Source: Enterocola sp045654205
Lineage (GTDB): Bacteria > Bacteroidota > Bacteroidia > Bacteroidales > Paludibacteraceae
NCBI GenBank assembly: GCA_045654205.1
Contig: JAZOMZ010000029.1
Coordinates: 1 to 36,044 of the forward strand
Direction: 5' to 3'
Length of the DNA: 36,044 bases
Part shown: one piece after another, positions 21,914 through 27,750 of the stretch
Layout: each line of letters opens with the position of its first letter
Position numbering within the stretch: position 1 is the stretch's first letter
Made by a program: the position numbers and the translations under genes
Notes under the pieces: generated by a model
The model's database searches: none
Seen by the model: the letters and a program-made list of their open reading frames with translations, nothing else
Told to the model about the DNA's origin: nothing

Positions 21914-22247
21914 GTTTTTAGAGTGTTCCGAGAGAGGGAAATGGAATTTTACGTGTAGGTTTTTTATTTGAGATGGGTAAGGTGGGGAATGGGGTTGGAT
22001 ATCCTGGAAAGGGGGAAGGAGGATTTCGTTTTTCCGAAATGAGAAATAGTTTTGGAGATTTTGTTGGTCAGACAAGGACCAAACACGCTTTCAAATTTTC
22101 AAACGCCCACAAGCCACGCCCCCTCTATTAAAAAATAAATCTATTGTAATATTTTTATTATTAAAAGGAAGAAACCCAAACCAAACCGCCCAATTATGAA
22201 CAAATTGTAAATAAAAAAAATCTTTTTAATTTTTTTTCAAAAACCTA
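21914..22247. other. Divergent non-coding region between late and early modules
   Basis: About 330 bp between the two outward promoters hold no convincing gene. The plus strand is purine-rich from 21970 to 22070, with runs GGG, GGGG, GGGG and GGGGG between 21975 and 22015 (possible G-quadruplex). AT-rich sequence follows from 22125. The segments at 21898 (TTTTCGGAAAA) and 22028 (TTTTTCCGAAA) are imperfect matches to one another. It could hold an operator or origin, but I see no clear iterons here. Confidence 0.5.
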
Positions 22248-22276
22248 TTGACAAACAAAATCACCTATGATACAAT
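22248..22276 (+). promoter_or_regulatory. Early promoter P1
   Basis: TTGACA, 17 bp with extended TGA, TACAAT. It is the first plus-strand promoter facing the early operon. The predicted RNA starts GUCCUCAAGGG near 22283. Confidence 0.85.
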
Positions 22277-22330
22277 ACAAGTGTCCTCAAGGGAAGGGCA
22301 CAAAAATAAAAATAAAAGAGGTAAACAAAA

Positions 22331-22438
22331 ATGTATGATTTTGAAAGAGAAGAATGGGAAGCCTATTGGGATAACCTCGAAAGAGATGAAATGGATATGC
22401 CAGAAGAAGAACCCTCTGATGAGTCTTTGAAAATTTAA
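22331..22438 (+). CDS. Small acidic early peptide
   Basis: A 35-codon reading frame (MYDFEREEWEAYWDNLERDE...) with AAAGAGGT about seven bases upstream follows P1 directly and ends in TAA. It is strongly acidic, with 13 Glu/Asp in the first 30 residues. Small acidic peptides at the start of phage early operons often bind host proteins, but no function can be assigned. A short hairpin (ACCCCTTTAAGGGGT) follows. Confidence 0.65.
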   Translation: MYDFEREEWEAYWDNLERDEMDMPEEEPSDESLKI

Positions 22439-22501
22439 GACGAAACCCCTTTAAGGGGTCAGGGTACAAACCTAAAAAATACATAAACAAAGAGGTATAA
22501 T

Positions 22502-22762
22502 ATGAAAAAAAGAACATTAACTAAAAGAGCAAAGGTTTTATTAACTATTATTATTGCTTTAATATTATTTTCAGTGATAGCACCTAAAAGCACCTATGAA
22601 ATGCAAGGCACAATCACCAATAGGGGTGAAATAACAGACACAACAGGACATATATGGGAATATGATACCAATGACTTTCGTGTGGGTGATACAGTTACTA
22701 TTACATTCCACGATAAAAACACTACCAATAGAACAGATGACATTATTAAAAAATTAAAATAA
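22502..22762 (+). CDS. Small membrane-anchored protein
   Basis: The 86-residue protein has a basic N-terminus (MKKRTLTKRAK), one hydrophobic helix (residues 12-27, VLLTIIIALILFSVIA) and an extracytoplasmic-type domain with beta pattern (MQGTITNRGEITDTTGHIWE, FRVGDTVTITFHD), like a small OB-type fold. It may be exported but anchored. The RBS is AAAGAGGT. It lies in the first early operon; a role in modifying the host envelope is a guess. It ends in TAA. Confidence 0.75.
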   Translation: MKKRTLTKRAKVLLTIIIALILFSVIAPKSTYEMQGTITNRGEITDTTGHIWEYDTNDFRVGDTVTITFHDKNTTNRTDDIIKKLK

Positions 22763-22770
22763 GTATCACA

Positions 22771-22869
22771 TATAAGAGAGGTCATAAGTCCAAGTCCACA
22801 GGCAAGGGCAATAAGACCAAAGAGCCATAAGACCTAAGCCACAAACAAGGCAATAAATCCTCTCTTATA
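22771..22869 (+). ncRNA. Structured RNA element, copy 1
   Basis: The ends TATAAGAGAGG and CCTCTCTTATA pair perfectly (11 bp) around about 77 nt. The interior is two diverged direct repeats, each starting CATAAG and ending in a CAATAA box. A second copy at 23819-23923 has different end sequences that also pair. It lies in the 5' leader of the 45-codon gene. Confidence 0.7.
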
Positions 22870-22890
22870 CATATAAAAAGGAGAAGATAA

Positions 22891-23028
22891 ATGTTTGAAT
22901 TTACGGTACAGCATAAATATTGTGGTATGATAAAACAAGTTAAAGGGCATAATATATGGGACGCTTTTAAAAACGAGGGACTTGAACTGAATGTATGGAT
23001 TTGTAGAGCCATTGAACCAATAGTATAA
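22891..23028 (+). CDS. Short conserved-looking early peptide
   Basis: A 45-residue frame (MFEFTVQHKYCGMIKQVKGH...) starts ten bases after AAAAGGAGA and ends in TAA. It resembles small phage peptides with alternating strand and helix (NIWDAFKNEGLE). It is translated from an mRNA that begins with the structured element, so its expression may be controlled by it. No family recognised. Confidence 0.65.
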   Translation: MFEFTVQHKYCGMIKQVKGHNIWDAFKNEGLELNVWICRAIEPIV

Positions 23029-23036
23029 AATAGGAC

Positions 23037-23099
23037 TGCGGTCGACGCTTTACCGAACGGATATAATCAAGAACCACGAACGGCAGAGCGTCAACCGCA
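23037..23099 (+). repeat. Intergenic hairpin R1 (TGCGGT...ACCGCA)
   Basis: TGCGGTCGACGCT and AGCGTCAACCGCA pair over 13 positions with one mismatch. It lies between two genes, just upstream of the next RBS, and has no U-run. Confidence 0.75.
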
Positions 23100-23117
23100 A
23101 ACAGAAAGGATAATATA

Positions 23118-23318
23118 ATGAAAACAATCAAACAAGTGCTTAACGAATACAGAGAAAGAGGAAATAAAGTTTACTACAAAGCAATGATTGCAGTACACGA
23201 TGAAGTGGAAGCAGAAATGGTACACAACAGTAAATCTATTATCGACCGCAACAAAGTAACACTCAAAGAATTGCGGTATGCAGTTGACCTATTGGAATGT
23301 TTAGCAGAAAGGGGATAA
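23118..23318 (+). CDS. Small helical protein
   Basis: The 66-residue protein (MKTIKQVLNEYRERGNKVYY...) is almost all helix, with mixed charge. The RBS AGAAAGGATA immediately follows hairpin R1. It ends in TAA, four bases before the next start, so the two genes are coupled. No function can be assigned. Confidence 0.7.
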   Translation: MKTIKQVLNEYRERGNKVYYKAMIAVHDEVEAEMVHNSKSIIDRNKVTLKELRYAVDLLECLAERG

Positions 23319-23322
23319 GACA

Positions 23323-23556
23323 ATGAGTTTAATTGAAAAACTTGCCGAACAATTAAATAAAGAAAATATATCTTATGATATACATAAAGAATTTGAAGGA
23401 ACCTGTTTATATATAGAAGCCTTAGAATTATCAGCATTAGAGTTTAATAATCCTGATGAAGAAGAAGTTGGACTTCTTGAAGTGTTAAGTCCTAATCACT
23501 ATGCAGACCTTTTAACAGTAGAAGAATTAACAGAATATATCTTTACAAATTATTAA
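23323..23556 (+). CDS. Small acidic early protein
   Basis: The 77-residue protein begins MSLIEKLAEQLNKENISYDI and is acidic, with a predicted alpha/beta pattern similar to small phage accessory proteins. The RBS AGGGGATAAGA overlaps the preceding stop. It ends in TAA exactly where a 15-bp inverted repeat begins. It is the last gene of the first early operon. Function unknown. Confidence 0.7.
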   Translation: MSLIEKLAEQLNKENISYDIHKEFEGTCLYIEALELSALEFNNPDEEEVGLLEVLSPNHYADLLTVEELTEYIFTNY

Positions 23557-23672
23557 CAAAAAGTTTACAATTAGCGTGGTCGCCTTCGCAGGGCGTTGGC
23601 GGCCACCTTATAAACAATTGAAAGCCGCCAACGCCCTTATTTTAAATTGTAAACAATTTGTAAACTTTTTGT
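23556..23672 (+). terminator. Nested inverted repeats and overlapping hairpins at an operon end
   Basis: An outer 15-bp inverted repeat (ACAAAAAGTTTACAA, 23556-23570, and its complement 23658-23672) encloses two competing hairpins. GTGGTCGCC (23576-23584) pairs with GGCGGCCAC (23598-23606), or GGGCGTTGGCGGC (23591-23603) pairs with GCCGCCAACGCCC (23624-23636) followed by TTATTTT. The second is terminator-like; the shared GGCGGC makes them mutually exclusive. Confidence 0.75.
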
Positions 23673-23704
23673 GAACAAAATATGAACAAAGTATGAACAC
23701 CTAA
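23672..23704 (+). repeat. Three 11-bp direct repeats (TGAACAAAATA type)
   Basis: TGAACAAAATA, TGAACAAAGTA and TGAACACCTAA follow one another at one helical turn each, directly beside the nested inverted repeat and upstream of AT-rich sequence and P2. They look like iterons or an operator array. Confidence 0.5.
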
Positions 23705-23783
23705 GTGCCCAAAATACTTTACTCTGCTAAAGCGTTAATACTACTATATCATTTTTGTTATGTTGGCTATGCAAAATTTGATA

Positions 23784-23812
23784 TTGACTAATTCGCTCTT
23801 TTGGTGTATAAT
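23784..23812 (+). promoter_or_regulatory. Early promoter P2
   Basis: TTGACT, 17 bp, TATAAT. The predicted start at about 23819 coincides with the first base of the structured RNA copy 2, so that RNA would form the 5' end of the transcript. Confidence 0.8.
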
Positions 23813-23818
23813 AAAAGC

Positions 23819-23923
23819 GTAGAGAGGGAGAGGTCATAAGTCCAAACCCACAAGTGAGAGCCATAAGCCCGAAGAGCCATAAGCCTCAAACCGCAAGTAA
23901 GGCAATAAATCCTCTCCCCCTAC
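23819..23923 (+). ncRNA. Structured RNA element, copy 2
   Basis: The interior matches copy 1 (CATAAGTCCAA, then GAGCCATAAG, then GGCAATAAATCCTCTC). The closing stem GGGAGAGG/CCTCTCCC plus GTAG/CTAC differs from copy 1 yet still pairs. It begins at the predicted start of P2 and ends about 37 bases before the downstream gene. Confidence 0.7.
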
Positions 23924-23959
23924 ATAGAATAAAATACATACCAAAAGGAGAAAAGAAAA

Positions 23960-24220
23960 ATGTTTACCGCAGAAAACGCAAGAAAGAATGTCCAATCACA
24001 TAATGAAGAAATTGAAAGAGGGATTAGAGCCAAGGCTCAAAAAGAGTGCGAAGAAATTGGAATGGTTATTGAAAGTGTTTCCAAAAGAGGACACAATTCC
24101 CATTGTTATTATAAAGTAACCAATCTTCCTTGTGAAGTTGAAGCCATTAAAGACGAACTTGAAAAGAATGGGTATGAAGTTAAATATACCTCAGCAACAT
24201 CTCTAAAAATTCTTTGGTGA
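23960..24220 (+). CDS. Small protein with a C-terminal alpha/beta domain
   Basis: The 86-residue protein begins MFTAENARKNVQSHNEEIER (helix) and continues YYKVTNLPCEVEAIKDELEK and YEVKYTSATSLKILW, a strand-helix-strand pattern seen in many small phage proteins that end in W. The RBS AAAAGGAG comes just after structured RNA copy 2. It ends in TGA next to hairpin R2. No function assigned. Confidence 0.7.
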   Translation: MFTAENARKNVQSHNEEIERGIRAKAQKECEEIGMVIESVSKRGHNSHCYYKVTNLPCEVEAIKDELEKNGYEVKYTSATSLKILW

Positions 24221-24221
24221 G

Positions 24222-24286
24222 TGCGGTCGGCAGGTGGGTGGTTTCCACCCACCAAGCCTATACCGACGGAAATACGAACAACCGCA
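24222..24286 (+). repeat. Intergenic hairpin R2 (TGCGGT...ACCGCA)
   Basis: Outer TGCGGT/ACCGCA and GTCGG/CCGAC blocks enclose a perfect 9-bp stem GGTGGGTGG/CCACCCACC with a 3-nt loop. It lies between two genes and ends at the next RBS (AAGAAAGGA). There is no U-run. Confidence 0.75.
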
Positions 24287-24302
24287 AGAAAGGATACATA
24301 AA

Positions 24303-24713
24303 ATGAAAGAAATTGTAATGTATAAAGCAAATGATGGTAAATTATTCGCTATGAAGGATGATTGTGAAAAGCACGATAGAAACCTCGAAGAAGCAGAAAT
24401 GAAAACAAATATAATTTTCTTCAACTGTTGGGGAGATAAAACCGAAAGATATGATACTATGAAAGTCGATTATCTTTATATTCCCTATGAAGAATTTGAA
24501 TTTGCTAAAACCCTTTTGAAAAGACATCATCGAGAGCTTGTTGCAGAAAGTCCTTCAAATTTTTATTATGGTTATAATATGGCAGTTTATCCCATAGAAC
24601 GAAAATTTGAAAAGCAAAAAGAACAAATCGCAAGATTAGAAGCAGAATTTAAAAGAGATGAAAGACTCGTTCAAGGTATGTTAAAAAAAGTTAAAAAACC
24701 CCTTGACAAATGA
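24303..24713 (+). CDS. Early protein with coiled-coil C-terminus
   Basis: The 136-residue protein starts at ATG 24303 after AAGAAAGGATA; an upstream in-frame ATG at 24234 lies inside hairpin R2 and is rejected. The N-terminus (MYKANDGKLFAMKDDCEKHD) resembles a domain common in phage early proteins; residues 100-130 form a charged coiled coil. The last residues, KKPLDK, are encoded by the -35 region of the next promoter. It ends in TGA. Function unknown. Confidence 0.72.
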   Translation: MKEIVMYKANDGKLFAMKDDCEKHDRNLEEAEMKTNIIFFNCWGDKTERYDTMKVDYLYIPYEEFEFAKTLLKRHHRELVAESPSNFYYGYNMAVYPIERKFEKQKEQIARLEAEFKRDERLVQGMLKKVKKPLDK

Positions 24714-24731
24714 CCCCCAATATGCTATAAT
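24703..24731 (+). promoter_or_regulatory. Early promoter P3, overlapping a gene end
   Basis: CCCC-TTGACA, 17 bp with extended TGC, TATAAT. The -35 lies in the last codons of the upstream gene. The predicted start at 24738 is the first base of a hairpin. Confidence 0.85.
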
Positions 24732-24737
24732 ATAATT

Positions 24738-24775
24738 ACAAGGTAAGCCTACGGGAACTGCCTTGTTTTTATTTT
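24738..24775 (+). ncRNA. Possible very short terminated RNA from P3
   Basis: ACAAGG (24738-24743) pairs with CCTTGT (24761-24766) and is followed directly by TTTTTATTTT. The transcript from P3 would be about 38 nt and made almost wholly of one terminator hairpin whose loop carries GGUAAG-CC. It could be a small RNA or a strong attenuator. Confidence 0.5.
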
Positions 24776-24778
24776 CGG

Positions 24779-24810
24779 CTGCTCGACGTGGGACGCGCCG
24801 AGCAGAATTT
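24779..24810 (+). terminator. Second hairpin after P3
   Basis: CTGCTCG (24779-24785) pairs with CGAGCAG (24799-24805), followed by AATTT. It belongs to the family of GC-rich operon-end hairpins and backs up the preceding terminator. Confidence 0.6.
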
Positions 24811-24825
24811 GATTTATTTGACATT

Positions 24826-24857
24826 TTGCACAATTTCCATTCTAAAACTTTGTGCAA
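24826..24857 (+). promoter_or_regulatory. Dyad operator upstream of P4
   Basis: TTGCACAAT-N14-TTTGTGCAA, with the right arm ending 8 bp before the -35. The same dyad and spacing recur at four other promoters. Confidence 0.7.
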
Positions 24858-24865
24858 CTTGACTA

Positions 24866-24894
24866 TTGACATTTTCCCTTATATGTAGTATACT
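24866..24894 (+). promoter_or_regulatory. Early promoter P4 (dyad class)
   Basis: TTGACA, 17 bp, TATACT. RNA is predicted to start at 24901 with GUCGAGAGGGG. Confidence 0.82.
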
Positions 24895-24900
24895 AACAAT

Positions 24901-24970
24901 GTCGAGAGGGGCACAAATTAAAAATATAGGTAAGCAGTTTTAGCCTCCTTTCTGCGAGAACCCTCTTGAC
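24901..24970 (+). ncRNA. Leader RNA closed by a 5' end stem
   Basis: The first ten bases, GTCGAGAGGG, can pair with CCCTCTTGAC at 24961-24970 (one G-U pair). That downstream segment looks like a -35 box but has no -10 after it, so its conservation may reflect the RNA stem. The interior has GGTAAG and C/T-rich parts. Confidence 0.55.
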
Positions 24971-24999
24971 CAAAATACATACCAAAAGAGGTAATAAAA

Positions 25000-25141
25000 A
25001 TGAAATGCAAAAAATTGCCCCTACTGTTGGGCAGACCAAGACGAACGCTTCCCTTCTTGCAAATACTCCTATAATGACGGCTATGCCCCTTGTGAAGTCG
25101 AAAACCAAGAGAAAGAAAGTGAGGATATTGACAATGACTAA
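25000..25141 (+). pseudogene. CxxC zinc-ribbon peptide, frameshifted in an A6 run
   Basis: ATG 25000 (RBS AAAAGAGGT) opens MKCKK and then runs into a stop after 24 codons. If the A6 run at 25009-25014 lost one A, the frame would give MKCKNCPYCWADQDERFPSC and continue to EDIDND, a 46-residue cysteine-rich protein whose TAA overlaps the next ATG as in normal coupled genes. So either the gene is broken, or an A is removed by transcriptional slippage or frameshifting, or the base count is wrong. The restored protein has CxxC-CxxC spacing of a zinc-binding peptide. Confidence 0.65.
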
Positions 25142-25283
25142 GAAAGAAACAGTTAACAAAATTATTGAAGCCGTAGAGCAATGCGAGGCATCTGCAGACG
25201 AATGTAATGATTGCGTAATGTGTCATTTCTGTTGCGGATATTACACTGGTGATTGGTCCGTAGAGAGAGAAGAAAATGATTAA
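25134..25283 (+). CDS. Small cysteine-rich protein
   Basis: The 49-residue protein starts at ATG 25134, overlapping the stop of the preceding peptide frame. It carries six cysteines in a CEASADECNDCVMCHFCC arrangement, likely metal-binding. It ends in TAA, overlapping the next ATG, so three cysteine-rich genes are translationally coupled. No specific family recognised. Confidence 0.68.
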   Translation: MTKKETVNKIIEAVEQCEASADECNDCVMCHFCCGYYTGDWSVEREEND

Positions 25284-25464
25284 ATGCCCTAACTGCGGAA
25301 GCACCGCTCAGTCTAAACTTATGGGCTTGTCAGAATGCAATGGTACTATAGTTGAAGTTTGGCAATGCGGTTGTGGTGCAAAAACCGAAAGAGTCTTGCA
25401 AAGAGTGGAAGACCGTACTTGGACAAACGGAACACTTATTGCAAGAACAAGATATGGGAAATAA
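25276..25464 (+). CDS. Zinc-ribbon protein
   Basis: The 62-residue protein starts at ATG 25276, overlapping the preceding stop. CPNCGS at residues 4-9 and CGCGAK at about 31 form a two-knuckle zinc ribbon, as in many small phage proteins that bind nucleic acid or host factors. It ends in TAA, followed within five bases by hairpin R3. Function unknown. Confidence 0.75.
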   Translation: MIKCPNCGSTAQSKLMGLSECNGTIVEVWQCGCGAKTERVLQRVEDRTWTNGTLIARTRYGK

Positions 25465-25469
25465 AAAGT

Positions 25470-25517
25470 TGCGGTTTTCCAAAATTTACCAAAAATGGAA
25501 AAAATTGGAAAACCGCA
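25470..25517 (+). repeat. Intergenic hairpin R3 (TGCGGTTTTCCAA)
   Basis: TGCGGTTTTCCAA and TTGGAAAACCGCA pair perfectly over 13 bp. The loop is nearly identical to R4 at 29563. It lies between a gene end and promoter P5, followed by CCAAAATTTTCC repeats. Confidence 0.8.
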
Positions 25518-25552
25518 CACCCCAAAATTTTCCAAAAATTCCAAAATTTTCC

Positions 25553-25581
25553 TTGACAAAATTTTAAAAATATGATATAAT
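25553..25581 (+). promoter_or_regulatory. Early promoter P5
   Basis: TTGACA, 17 bp with extended TGA, TATAAT. It drives the AbrB-like regulator from a short leader. Confidence 0.85.
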
Positions 25582-25617
25582 AATTACAGTAAAAAATGAA
25601 AGGAAAAAATAAATACA

Positions 25618-26040
25618 ATGAAAGCAACAGGCATTATTCGTCGTATTGACGACCTTGGAAGAATTGTAATCCCCAAGGAAATCCGCAGAAACCTCGGTAT
25701 TCGAGAGGGAGACCCCCTTGAACTTTTTGTGAATACTAAAGAGAAAGGCATTATGTTTAAAAAGTATGATGTGTCAGAAGAATTCGACTCCGAAACAATA
25801 CAACGCCTTCTCAATGCCATTTTTGGCAAGACTATTAAATGGGGTGTGTTTGTTCGTCAAGACCTCTTGACTACAAATGACATTCGCTTCCCCGATGACC
25901 TTGATGTAATTTCTCCCGACTTCAAACGCACGGAATTCTCTATCGACGGTGATGAAGTGGTCCTCGTTGTTAGTGATGATACAGTGGACCTTGCAATCGC
26001 CAAGTCTGTCCTTAGAGCCTTTATGGACAACAATAATTAA
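25618..26040 (+). CDS. AbrB/SpoVT-family transcription regulator
   Basis: The 140-residue protein has a classic N-terminal AbrB swapped-hairpin domain (ATGIIRRIDDLGRIVIPKEI, residues 3-22, then RRNLGIREGDPLELFV) and a C-terminal domain of about 85 residues such as SpoVT-type regulators carry. It should bind DNA as a dimer or tetramer. It is the only clear transcription factor in the early region and a candidate for the dyad sites. It has its own promoter P5, RBS AAAGGA and a terminator, so it is a one-gene unit. It ends in TAA. Confidence 0.88.
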   Translation: MKATGIIRRIDDLGRIVIPKEIRRNLGIREGDPLELFVNTKEKGIMFKKYDVSEEFDSETIQRLLNAIFGKTIKWGVFVRQDLLTTNDIRFPDDLDVISPDFKRTEFSIDGDEVVLVVSDDTVDLAIAKSVLRAFMDNNN

Positions 26041-26110
26041 CCCCATTGGGGCGGTTAAGTATCTACCTCTACTTGCCGCCCCGTTTGCGTCTCAAGCGGG
26101 GCGTATTTAC
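26041..26110 (+). terminator. Overlapping GC hairpins after the AbrB-like gene
   Basis: GGGGCGG (26048-26054) can pair with CCGCCCC (26076-26082), strengthened by AAGTA/TACTT. Alternatively CGCCCCG (26077-26083) pairs with CGGGGCG (26097-26103), followed by TATTT. The middle segment is shared, so the two folds exclude each other. Confidence 0.72.
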
Positions 26111-26163
26111 AAAAAATACACACTTTGTTAACTTTTTATTTACAATTATTTTTGCGAAACCTA

Positions 26164-26192
26164 TTGACAAATATCCCGATATATGGTATACT
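26164..26192 (+). promoter_or_regulatory. Early promoter P6
   Basis: TTGACA, 17 bp with extended TGG, TATACT. RNA is predicted to start GUCGAGAGGGG at 26199. It is the upstream member of a tandem pair with P7. Confidence 0.85.
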
Positions 26193-26198
26193 AACAAT

Positions 26199-26339
26199 GT
26201 CGAGAGGGGAGAAAACAAAAACTCACTCACTACAAGGAACTGATACCAACTGCAGAACGGAAAACTGAAATTTGGAACGGTGGCATTGGTGGAAACTCTG
26301 TTTGAAAAAATGTGCACAATTTTTTCAAAACCTCTTGAC
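26199..26339 (+). ncRNA. Leader RNA between P6 and P7
   Basis: The 5' end GTCGAGAGG can pair with CCTCTTGAC at 26331-26339, which is also the -35 region of P7. The intervening 120 nt hold no RBS-preceded ORF of note. Confidence 0.5.
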
Positions 26340-26363
26340 AAATACATAAACCTATGATATAAT
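26335..26363 (+). promoter_or_regulatory. Early promoter P7
   Basis: TTGACA, 17 bp with extended TGA, TATAAT. It lies directly before the MazF operon. Confidence 0.85.
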
Positions 26364-26393
26364 AATAAAAAAAGAAAGAAGGTACATACAATA

Positions 26394-26579
26394 ATGGCTA
26401 CAAAAACTATTTATGTAAATCTTGCGATGACCGACTCTGACACTGTCTGCACTCTATACAATAAACTTTATCGACTGCCTTGTGTATGCAAGTATGACCA
26501 TAAGAAAAACGAATTGTCTATTACGGCTCAACCTCTTATTCTTAAATTAGCAGAAAAGGTGGTGGCTCAATATGTATAA
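26394..26579 (+). CDS. Small protein upstream of MazF, candidate antitoxin
   Basis: The 61-residue protein (MATKTIYVNLAMTDSDTVCT...) overlaps mazF by eight bases (ATGTATAA), the arrangement of toxin-antitoxin pairs. It lacks the MazE swapped-hairpin signature. It could be a new antitoxin type or an unrelated peptide. The RBS AAGAAGGT is rather distant. Ends in TAA. Confidence 0.65.
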   Translation: MATKTIYVNLAMTDSDTVCTLYNKLYRLPCVCKYDHKKNELSITAQPLILKLAEKVVAQYV

Positions 26580-26913
26580 GTGGGACATTTATTATGCCGA
26601 CCTTTCTCCTGTAAAGGGTAGTGAACAGGGTGGTGTACGACCCGTACTTATTCTTCAAAATGATATGGGAAATAAGCATAGCCCTACCACAATTGTGGCT
26701 TGTATAACAAGCCAAGTGTTTTCAAAGCATAGGCTTCCCACCCATATCAATATTATTGGGGGTTGCGGTTTACCTAAAAAATCAATGGTACTCTTGGAAC
26801 AGATAAGAACTATTGACAAGAGCAGATTGAAAAACAAAATTGGGGCTATCACCTACCCGACCGACAAAGTGATGATTGAGATGGGACTGCGGATTTCGCT
26901 TGGTATGAATTGA
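26572..26913 (+). CDS. mazF: MazF/PemK-family endoribonuclease toxin
   Basis: The 113-residue protein has the full MazF layout: an N-terminal strand with DIYYADLSPVKGSEQGG-VRP, the VLILQND strand, ITSQ, and the LLEQIRTIDKSRL helix region. MazF cuts single-stranded mRNA at short motifs. No MazE-type antitoxin is adjacent. In a phage it may degrade host or competing mRNA. It ends in TGA, overlapping the next ATG (TGATG). Confidence 0.85.
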   Translation: MYKWDIYYADLSPVKGSEQGGVRPVLILQNDMGNKHSPTTIVACITSQVFSKHRLPTHINIIGGCGLPKKSMVLLEQIRTIDKSRLKNKIGAITYPTDKVMIEMGLRISLGMN

Positions 26914-27056
26914 TGAATAAGAAAATGTTTAAGAAAGAGGGGGAGGAACTCCAAGGGTTCCTCCACTTTAAGAAAAGGGGCGGGGCACCGAGGATAAAGA
27001 AAGGTAAAGGCTCCAAGTATTCAAGAAAGATAAAACATAAAGGGAGAGAAGAATAA
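26913..27056 (+). CDS. Very basic peptide with an ArfA-like KKGKGS motif
   Basis: The 47-residue peptide starts in the TGATG overlap with mazF and ends in the TAATG overlap with the next gene. Its C-terminal half, APRIKKGKGSKYSRKIKHKG, resembles the ribosome-binding segment of ArfA (KKGKGSYMRKGKHG), the factor that rescues ribosomes stalled on mRNAs without a stop codon. Rescue beside an mRNA-cutting toxin would make sense. The similarity is short and basic peptides converge easily, so this is a candidate only. Confidence 0.55.
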   Translation: MNKKMFKKEGEELQGFLHFKKRGGAPRIKKGKGSKYSRKIKHKGREE

Positions 27057-27508
27057 TGAGCAACACTCTTATTGCTTTAATTGTAATATTGGCTTTTATT
27101 GCCTTAATCGCAATTATTTGGGGAATTATTTCATTTATTTATTTTGTCATTGATAAAAGACATAAGCGATGGTGCGAGTCTATTTTTATGGCTCACCCTA
27201 ATCTTAAAGTATTGTTAAGCGAATATAAACGTTTACGAGCAGAGCACAGAGAAACTGTGCAAGACGCTGTAAATTTACAAAAAACCATAGACGAATGGAT
27301 AGAAAAAGATAAATATGCCCCTATGGGTCGCAGACTTTTTACTCATATTGAAAATCTAAAAGTTCAATACCAAGAACTGCTTGACATTGAAGTTAAACAG
27401 AATGAACTTGTTAAAAAGGCATATAAAGATTTAACAAGCTTTTGGGAAACCCACTATCCCAATTTACCCAAAGAAAAAAGAATAATGTGGTGGGACGGGC
27501 GGCTTTGA
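27056..27508 (+). CDS. Single-span membrane protein with coiled coil
   Basis: The 150-residue protein has one long hydrophobic segment (residues 5-33, IALIVILAFIALIAIIWGII) followed by KRHKRW and a charged helical domain (about 65-130). Topology suggests an N-terminal anchor with a cytoplasmic coiled coil. It is last in the mazF operon; its TGA stop sits in the loop of the terminator hairpin. A membrane role such as superinfection exclusion is possible but unproven. Confidence 0.72.
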   Translation: MSNTLIALIVILAFIALIAIIWGIISFIYFVIDKRHKRWCESIFMAHPNLKVLLSEYKRLRAEHRETVQDAVNLQKTIDEWIEKDKYAPMGRRLFTHIENLKVQYQELLDIEVKQNELVKKAYKDLTSFWETHYPNLPKEKRIMWWDGRL

Positions 27509-27542
27509 GCCGCCCGTTTGCGTCCCAAGCGGGCGGTATTTT
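27495..27542 (+). terminator. Overlapping GC hairpins, stop codon in loop
   Basis: ACGGGCGGC (27495-27503) pairs with GCCGCCCGT (27509-27517) with the TGA stop in the 5-nt loop. Alternatively CCGCCCG (27510-27516) pairs with CGGGCGG (27530-27536), followed by TATTTT. The middle arm is shared. Confidence 0.75.
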
Positions 27543-27597
27543 GTATTTGTTAACACTTTGGTAATATTTTGTTTACAAAATAAATTATAAAAACCTA

Positions 27598-27626
27598 TTG
27601 ACAAAATCCTATAAATATGGTATTAT
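27598..27626 (+). promoter_or_regulatory. Early promoter P8
   Basis: TTGACA, 17 bp with extended TGG, TATTAT. RNA is predicted to start GUCAAGAGG at 27633. It is the upstream member of a tandem pair with P9; the RNA start is largely complementary to the P9 -35 region. Confidence 0.82.
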
Positions 27627-27750
27627 ATTATTGTCAAGAGGAGAACATACAAGAGTACCACTTGAAGCAGTAAGTGAACGCGTCAACACCAAACAGACAT
27701 TAGTGGTTGCGTGTGCGAGAAAAAAGTTGCAAATTTTTTCTCTAACCCCC

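Noticed and set aside
22771..23923. CRISPR array
   Set aside because: The CATAAG repeats are diverged, unevenly spaced and only four in number, without equal-length spacers; they fit a structured RNA better.
24234..24302. Upstream ATG extension of the gene at 24303
   Set aside because: The codons lie in the R2 hairpin, and the strong RBS is placed for ATG 24303.
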